Below, piece after piece: positions 59,306-64,000 of a stretch of DNA of 64,000 nucleotides. A model generated the notes under the pieces. It was not told the origin of the DNA and did no database searches. It worked only from the letters and a program-made list of their open reading frames with translations. The stretch is taken from assembly GCA_963836735.1 (NCBI GenBank), contig CAWIKP010000013.1:1-64000 (forward strand), given 5' to 3'. The position numbers and the translations under genes are program-made. Origin of the DNA: JACCXG01 sp963836735 (GTDB taxonomy: Bacteria > Acidobacteriota > Vicinamibacteria > Vicinamibacterales > 2-12-FULL-66-21). Position 1 is the first letter of the stretch. Every line of letters begins with the position of its first letter.

Positions 59306-59390
59306 ACCCCGAACCCGGAACCGAACCATGAACCCGGAACCGAACCCGGAACCTTGGAACCCCGGAACCCGGAACCTGTGTCTTCAGGTT
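59191..59390. repeat. GGTTC/GAACC word-repeat hairpin element
   Basis: The left half repeats GGTTCCGGGTTCC-like words (about 59191-59275), and the right half repeats the complement GAACCCGGAACC (about 59293-59376), so the two arms can fold on each other. It overlaps the end of the PAP2 frame and lies 25 bases before the NHL-repeat gene. The architecture parallels the MITE-like element at 32261, with different words. Confidence 0.65.
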
Positions 59391-59415
59391 CGACACCAGC
59401 AATAATCGGCCCGAC

Positions 59416-60484
59416 ATGATCGTCCACCGCCGAGACGCTTTGAAGATCGGCCTGATGGCGCTCCTGCCCGCGCGGGCGCTCGCCGCGGCCGGGGTGTCGA
59501 CGATCATCGGCAACGGTTCACCGGGCTACTCCGATACCCAGGTGAACAATCCGTACGGTGTCCTCATGGGCCGCGACGGAGCGCTGTTCTTCTGCGATCT
59601 CGACAACCAGCGCATTCGCCGCCTCGATCTGAAGACGGGGCGGACGATCGACATCGCCGGCAACGGCCAGCGGGCCTACGCCGGGGACGGCGGGCGCGCA
59701 ACCGCCGGATCGTTGAACATGCCGCACGAGATCGCCTTCGACGCGCGAGGCCATCTCTATATCGCCGAACGCGACAACCACGTCGTCCGGAAGGTCGACG
59801 GCGCGACCGGTGTGATCTCGACGCTGGCGGGCACCGGCGTCGCGGGATTCTCCGGCGACGGCGGCGCCGCATCGAGCGCCGAGCTTCGCCAGCCGCACAG
59901 TATCGCGCTCGCTCCTGACGGCCGGCTGCTCATCTGCGATGTCGGGAATCATCGGATCCGGGCCGTGGATCTGCCGACGGGAACGATCGAGACGATCGCC
60001 GGCACGGGCGAGCGGCTCCCCACACCTGATGGCGCACCGCTGAAAGGCACCCCGCTCAACGGCCCGAGGACGATCGTGGTGGATCGGGACGGAGCCATCT
60101 ATCTCGCGCTGCGTGAAGGCAACGCGATCTATCGGATCGCGCCGAAGACGCGGACGCTGCACCACCTCGCGGGCACCGGCGAGCAGGGATACTCGGGCGA
60201 CGGCGGCCCCGCCCGGCAGGCCAGGTTGGCCGGCCCGAAGGGACTGGCACTCTCAGGGCGCACCCTCTATCTGGCCGACACCGAGAACCACGCGATTCGC
60301 AGCATCGATCTCGATCGCGGCACGATGCAGGACGGTTCTCGGAACCGGGACGCGCGGCGACGGGCCCGAGACCGACCCATTGCAGTGCCGGCTGTCCCGC
60401 CCGCACGGGCTGTTCGCAGACGCTTCGGGGACTGTCTACGTCGCCGACAGCGAGGCACATCGCATCAGGATGCTGAAGCCGTAG
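59416..60484 (+). CDS. Exported NHL-repeat protein, one frameshift
   Basis: A six-bladed-propeller protein of about 355 residues with a short Tat-like or Sec leader (HRRDALKIGLMALLPARALAAA). NHL repeats recur every 45 or so residues with the DGRGNLYIADxxNHRIRRxD pattern: PYGVLMGRDGALFFCDLDNQRIRRLD, PHEIAFDARGHLYIAERDNHVVRKVD, PHSIALAPDGRLLICDVGNHRIRAVD, PRTIVVDRDGAIYLALREGNAIYRI and GPKGLALSGRTLYLADTENHAIRSID. Between them GTGxxGYSGDGG turns occur. After a frame change near 60335 a sixth repeat (HGLFADASGTVYVADSEAHRIRML) ends at 60484. Such proteins bind ligands or act as lactonases; no catalytic residue can be assigned. Confidence 0.75.
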
Positions 60485-60533
60485 TACCTGACTTTCTCGG
60501 GGCTCGGGTAGCTTGTCTTAAACCTGGGCCGCT

Positions 60534-60633
60534 GGATCCGCTGGTCCGTTGGTCCGCTGGTCCGTCGGTCCGCTGGTCCGTCACAGTCGGGCGATTCGGG
60601 CCGATCGGTCCGGAGCGGCCCAGCGGTCTAGAC
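60534..60633. repeat. GGTCC word-repeat array with a partial inverted arm
   Basis: At least six CTGGTCCG/TTGGTCCG words follow each other at about 60534-60590, then a spacer, then the complement CGGTCCGGAGCGGCCCAGCGG. The same word in reverse orientation is arrayed at 34445. The stretch ends just before the pyrophosphatase stop codon. Confidence 0.5.
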
Positions 60634-60638
60634 TCAGC

Positions 60639-61170
60639 TTAGCTGGATTTCGCGCTTTCCTTCACAAGCTTCAGCGCCTCAGCCGCATCGCCCCATCCGA
60701 CGATCCGGGCGTCCTTGCCCTCGAGTGCGGTGGCGGCGTGAGTGAACTGCTCCAGCTCCTCCAGGATGCGGGCCGGGAATTCGCGGATCTCCCTGATCGC
60801 GTGCTCGCGCCGCGTTTCCACGGGAATGGCGAGGACGCGATCGTTGCGAATCCGCTCCGACGGGTCGTGGTTGGTCCGGTTCTGTTCGACCTGGAGCACC
60901 CCAATCGCGCGGCACCTGACGACGACCCCTGGATACGACGCCACATCCCACAGCAGCATCGCATCGAGCGGATCGCCGTCAGCCGCCTGCGTCGACGGAA
61001 CGAATCCCCAGTCGAACGGGAACGTCAGGCCGAGCGGCAGCGGACGCGGAGATCGACATGACGTCCCAGCGCGGCTCGTATTTGAGCTTCAGCGTCGAGC
61101 CACGTGGCGCCTCGACCACCACGTGAAACACGTCATCGCTGATGAAGGCAGGAATGGCGGCGAGGTTCAT
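60639..61170 (-). CDS. ppa: Class I inorganic pyrophosphatase, one frameshift
   Basis: A cytoplasmic enzyme of about 177 residues that hydrolyses pyrophosphate released by biosynthesis. Read with one frame change near 61046 it gives FHVVVEAPRGSTLKLKYEPRW, RPLPLGLTFPFDWGFVPST, the metal-binding DGDPLDAMLL and VVVRCRAIGVLQVE, then a helical C-terminus ending KESAKSS. The order and spacing of the Lys, Arg, Tyr and Asp residues match class I pyrophosphatases of bacterial size. It converges on the NHL gene and stands head to head with the sigma-54 activator at 61337; an A/T-rich segment near 61245-61280 may hold a promoter. Confidence 0.8.
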
Positions 61171-61336
61171 GCGCGTCTGTGCCTCAGAGGTCAGCCCGTC
61201 GGCCGAGCTATTCTGGCCCGCTCCGCATCGTGCGCTGGGGCTCTATGGCATATGATAGTTTTTCAACCAATTCACAAGGCCACCAACAAGGATATGTCAC
61301 AGAAGCTCCGGCGCGACAGGCCCGCCATCGAGGGCC

Positions 61337-62356
61337 GTGCCAGAGCACCTGATCACGGGCGATCGAGCGGCCGGAGATGAGCGCCTGATCGGCGGCGACA
61401 CCGGCCTGGCCGCGGTGATGGCGCGCGCGCAGATGGTGGCGCGAAGCAGCGCACCCGTGCTCCTGTTCGGCGAGACCGGCACCGGCAAGGAAATCATCGC
61501 CCGGGCCATCCACGAAGACTCGACGTTTCGCGCCGGACCGTTCCGTCGGGTCAATTGCGGCGCGATCGCTCCCGAACTGATCGACTCGGAACTGTTCGGC
61601 CACGAGCAGGGGGCCTTCACCGGCGCCGCCACCCGCCGGAAAGGCTGGTTCGAACAGGCCAATGGCGGAACGCTCTTCCTCGACGAGGTCGGAGAGCTCG
61701 CGCTGCCCGCACAGGTCCGGCTGCTGCGGGTCGTGCAGGACAGCGAGGTCGTCCGCGTCGGCGGCGAACGGCCGGTACGCGTCAACGTGCGGATCGTCGC
61801 CGCGACCCATCGGGATCTGCCGGCAATGGTCGAAGCACAGACGTTCCGCGAGGATCTCTACTACCGCCTCGCTGTCTTCCCCATCGTCATTCCACCGCTG
61901 CGCGATCGCCCGGCCGACATCCGCGCGTTTGCCGAGTACTTCGCGGAGCGCGCCGCCAATCGTTTCGGGCTGCGACCGGTGCCCGTGTCGGACGACGACG
62001 TGCGGGTGTTGTCGGAGTACCGATGGCCTGGCAATGTCCGGGAGATCGCGGCGGTCATGGATCGCGCGGTCCTGATCGGCCAGGGCCGATCGCTCAGCGT
62101 GACGGCTGCGCTTGGCCTCAGCACCCGGCCCTCCCACACCCAGATGCAGACGACGGAGAGGTCTTCGCGAGGCATCGAACCGCTCGACGACGTGATCAGG
62201 CGGCACATCGAGGCCGCGTTGCGCGAGACGCACGGGCGCGTCGAGGGCCCGTTCGGGGCGGCGCGGCTGCTGCGGATCAACCCGCACACGCTGCGGGCGC
62301 GAATGCGCAAACTGAAGATCGACTGGCAGGGATTCAGGGAGCGATCGCGAGCATAG
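61337..62356 (+). CDS. Sigma-54-interacting transcriptional activator without receiver domain
   Basis: A 339-residue AAA+ activator that would drive a sigma-54 promoter. Walker A is GETGTGKE, the GAFTGA loop that contacts sigma-54 is intact (QGAFTGAATR), Walker B is GGTLFLDEVGEL, and RVNVRIVAATHRDL plus FREDLYYRLAVFPI follow. A C-terminal Fis-type helix-turn-helix is at about 285-335 (VIRRHIEAALRETHGRVEGPFGAARLLRINPHTLRARMRKLKI, interrupted here for brevity). There is no N-terminal sensor domain, so activity may be controlled by a partner or by expression. Targets are unknown; a TonB-dependent receptor begins 130 bases downstream. Confidence 0.85.
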   Translation: MPEHLITGDRAAGDERLIGGDTGLAAVMARAQMVARSSAPVLLFGETGTGKEIIARAIHEDSTFRAGPFRRVNCGAIAPELIDSELFGHEQGAFTGAATRRKGWFEQANGGTLFLDEVGELALPAQVRLLRVVQDSEVVRVGGERPVRVNVRIVAATHRDLPAMVEAQTFREDLYYRLAVFPIVIPPLRDRPADIRAFAEYFAERAANRFGLRPVPVSDDDVRVLSEYRWPGNVREIAAVMDRAVLIGQGRSLSVTAALGLSTRPSHTQMQTTERSSRGIEPLDDVIRRHIEAALRETHGRVEGPFGAARLLRINPHTLRARMRKLKIDWQGFRERSRA

Positions 62357-62484
62357 AAGCTGGCCGCTCGCTCCCAATCAACAAATTCCGTCACATTTGA
62401 CGGCCGCTCGACACCCTCGATCACGAAATGGGCGGTTTTGCCGGGCATTCCTCGCCGGAACCACCCTTGCTCTCCATCCGCAGG

Positions 62485-64000
62485 ATGGACAAGTTTCGCA
62501 AGCGGTCTGATAGTTGCAGTGGCGCTGGGGCTGTTGCCAGCCATCGGCTCGGCCCAGACGGGCGCGGGCGTCATCACCGGCACGGTTCGCGACGCCTCCG
62601 GCGGCGGCGATTCCCGGCGCCACGATTCGGATCGTCAATAACGGCACGCGTGGCACGGTCGAAGCGGTCAGCGATGAGCAGGGCGCGTACCGCACCGGAG
62701 CGCTGGTTCCCGGCACCTACCGGCTCGAGATCGCCTTGAGTGGATTCGAAACGCGCCGTGCGCGAGGTCGGGGTCGCGGACGGTCAGACCGCCGCCATCG
62801 AGCTCACGCTGGTGCCGGCGCGCCTCTCCGAAGGCGTCGTCGTCACCGCGAGGCGCGTGGAGGAGGCGGCCCAGGATGTCCCCATTCCGCTGTCGGTGGT
62901 GAACCGGAACCTCGTCGAGAACGCGGGCGCCTTCAACGTGAACCGGCTGAAAGAGCTGATCCCGACGGTGCAGTTCTACTCGACCAATCCACGCAACTCG
63001 GCAATCAACATCCGCGGCCTTGGCGCGCCGTTCGGTCTCACCAACGACGGCCTCGAGCCCGGCGTCGGCCTCTATATCGACGGCGTGTTCTACGCGCGGC
63101 CGGCGGCGGCGACCCTCGACTTCCTCGACGTCGAGCGGATCGAGGTCCTGCGCGGGCCGCAGGGCACGCTGTTCGGCAAGAACACCACCGCGGGCGCGAT
63201 CAACGTCACGACGCGGAAGCCGAGCTTCACGAGGGCGAGCGACTTCGAGCTCAATGTTGGCGATCTCGGATTCGTACAGGCGAAGGCCTCGGTCACCAGC
63301 CCGTTCGGCGCCAGGGTGGCGGGACGGCTCTCATTCTCCGGCACGCAGCGGAACGGCACCGTCTACAACACGAAGACGCAGGAATCGTGAACGACCTGGA
63401 CAACGCGGGCATTCGCGGTCAGCTGCTGATCGCGCCAACCGACCGGCTCGCAATCCTGTGGGCCGCCGACTATAGCCGCCAGCGTCCGGAGGGTTACACC
63501 CAGGTGGTCGCCGGCGTCGCGCCCACGCTGCGGGCGGCCAATCGCCAGTACCCGCAGATTGCGGCGGACCTCGGCTACACGGCGCCCAGCTTCAACGCGT
63601 TCGATCGGGTCACCGACGTCGATACCGCGCTGCGTTCGTACCAGGATCTCGGCGGCTCGGCGCTGAACGTCGACTGGAAAATCGGCCGCGGCGTTCTGAC
63701 ATCGACCAGCGGGATGGCGATACTGGAACTGGAATCCGTCGAACGACCGCGACTTCACCGGCCTGCCGGTCACCACTATCTCCGCTGCTCCGTCGAAGCA
63801 GCGGCAATGGAGCGAAGAGGTCCGCTACGCCGCGACGCTCTCGCCGCGCGTCGAATTTCGTGGCAGGCGGGTTCGTCTTCCACCAGACGATCAGCTCGGA
63901 TCCGTCGTTCAAACAGGAACAGGGATCGGCCGCCGCGCGCTTCCTCCTGGCGCCCACGCCCGCAGCGGCGACGCCAGGCCTGCTCGATGGCTACGGGTTC
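62485..64000 (+). CDS. TonB-dependent receptor, 5' part, frameshifted and cut by the window end
   Basis: The start of a second outer-membrane receptor. ATG 62485 leads to a signal peptide (read GLIVAVALGLLPAIGSAQ after a frame change near 62505) and a carboxypeptidase-regulatory domain (GVITGTVRDASGG... ATIRIVNNGTRGTVEAVSDEQGAYRTG) with changes near 62610 and 62755. The plug domain reads cleanly (DVPIPLSVVNRNLVENAG, SAINIRGLGAPFGLTNDG, VERIEVLRGPQGTLFGKNTTAGAINV). After a change near 63385 the first barrel strands continue to the edge. This fits iron-complex or Oar-like receptors; the family cannot be refined without the rest. It lies downstream of the sigma-54 activator. Confidence 0.75.

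Noticed and set aside
59191..59390. Possible CRISPR array
   Set aside because: Repeated words are 5-8 bases with no constant spacer length, and the second half is the complement of the first.
61240..61290. A/T-rich segment before the sigma-54 activator as a defined promoter
   Set aside because: A TATGAT-like box can be seen at 61251-61256 but no -35 element at the right distance; not strong enough to list.

Overview
The window looks like a stretch of chromosome from an Acidobacteriota bacterium, probably of the Vicinamibacteria type. The inference rests on very high GC and on family content: large MacB/FtsX-type permeases without a fused ATPase, Oar-like TonB-dependent receptors with a carboxypeptidase-like N-terminal domain, serine/threonine kinases fused to sensor or enzyme domains, Tat-exported sugar-phosphate isomerase-like proteins, and DUF1552/DUF1592 c-type haem proteins. 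I saw no rRNA, tRNA, CRISPR array, phage or intact insertion sequence. No nucleotide composition was computed and no database search was run.

Layout. 0.2-3.1 kb: a TPR protein, a nucleoside-hydrolase remnant and an exported esterase. 3.3-8.9 kb: two divergent permeases and a sulfotransferase remnant. 9.1-14.9 kb: a TonB-dependent receptor followed by an exported GH3 glycosidase, plausibly a glycan uptake and cleavage pair. 15-19.8 kb: a response regulator converging on a cNMP-binding histidine kinase, a DUF3626-like protein, and a divergent gene joining a Tat leader to a hexulose-phosphate-synthase-like barrel. 20-23.9 kb: a kinase-TolB-TPR protein, an NTF2-like protein and a Tat isomerase. 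24.2-26.8 kb: a shattered permease between imperfect direct repeats of the isomerase tail. 26.9-32.1 kb: a haem-bearing dehydrogenase, a second Tat isomerase and an MFS transporter. 32.3-36.5 kb: a MITE-like element, a LytTR two-component pair, a P460-type cytochrome with an unknown exported partner, and an outer-membrane barrel. 36.6-39.5 kb: a kinase-FGE-hydrolase fusion. 40.2-45.0 kb: a DUF1552 / nucleoside-hydrolase-like / DUF1592 operon. 45.3-50.2 kb: an esterase, a MASE1-GAF histidine kinase, a small exported protein and a third Tat isomerase. 50.3-58.2 kb: a CusRS-CBA-like metal-efflux operon. 58.3-64 kb: a PAP2 phosphatase, an NHL protein, a pyrophosphatase, a sigma-54 activator and the start of another TonB-dependent receptor.

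Many long genes can only be read by crossing single-base frameshifts. Most of the window shows roughly one every few kilobases, but 24.2-26.8 kb and 50.3-58.2 kb are saturated with them while the protein sequence between them stays well conserved. That pattern fits uncorrected long-read indels better than gene decay, so broken genes here should not be read as biologically dead without polishing. Products of such genes are described as they read after joining the frames.

Intergenic DNA is rich in repeats: a 190-bp MITE-like inverted repeat that overlaps a stop codon, a REP-like family, GC-rich hairpins, and 'word-repeat' hairpins built from GGTTC or GGTCC motifs. The most unusual coding observations are the Tat-leader/hexulose-phosphate-synthase fusion, the kinase-FGE-hydrolase fusion and the nucleoside-hydrolase-like gene embedded in the DUF1552/DUF1592 operon.
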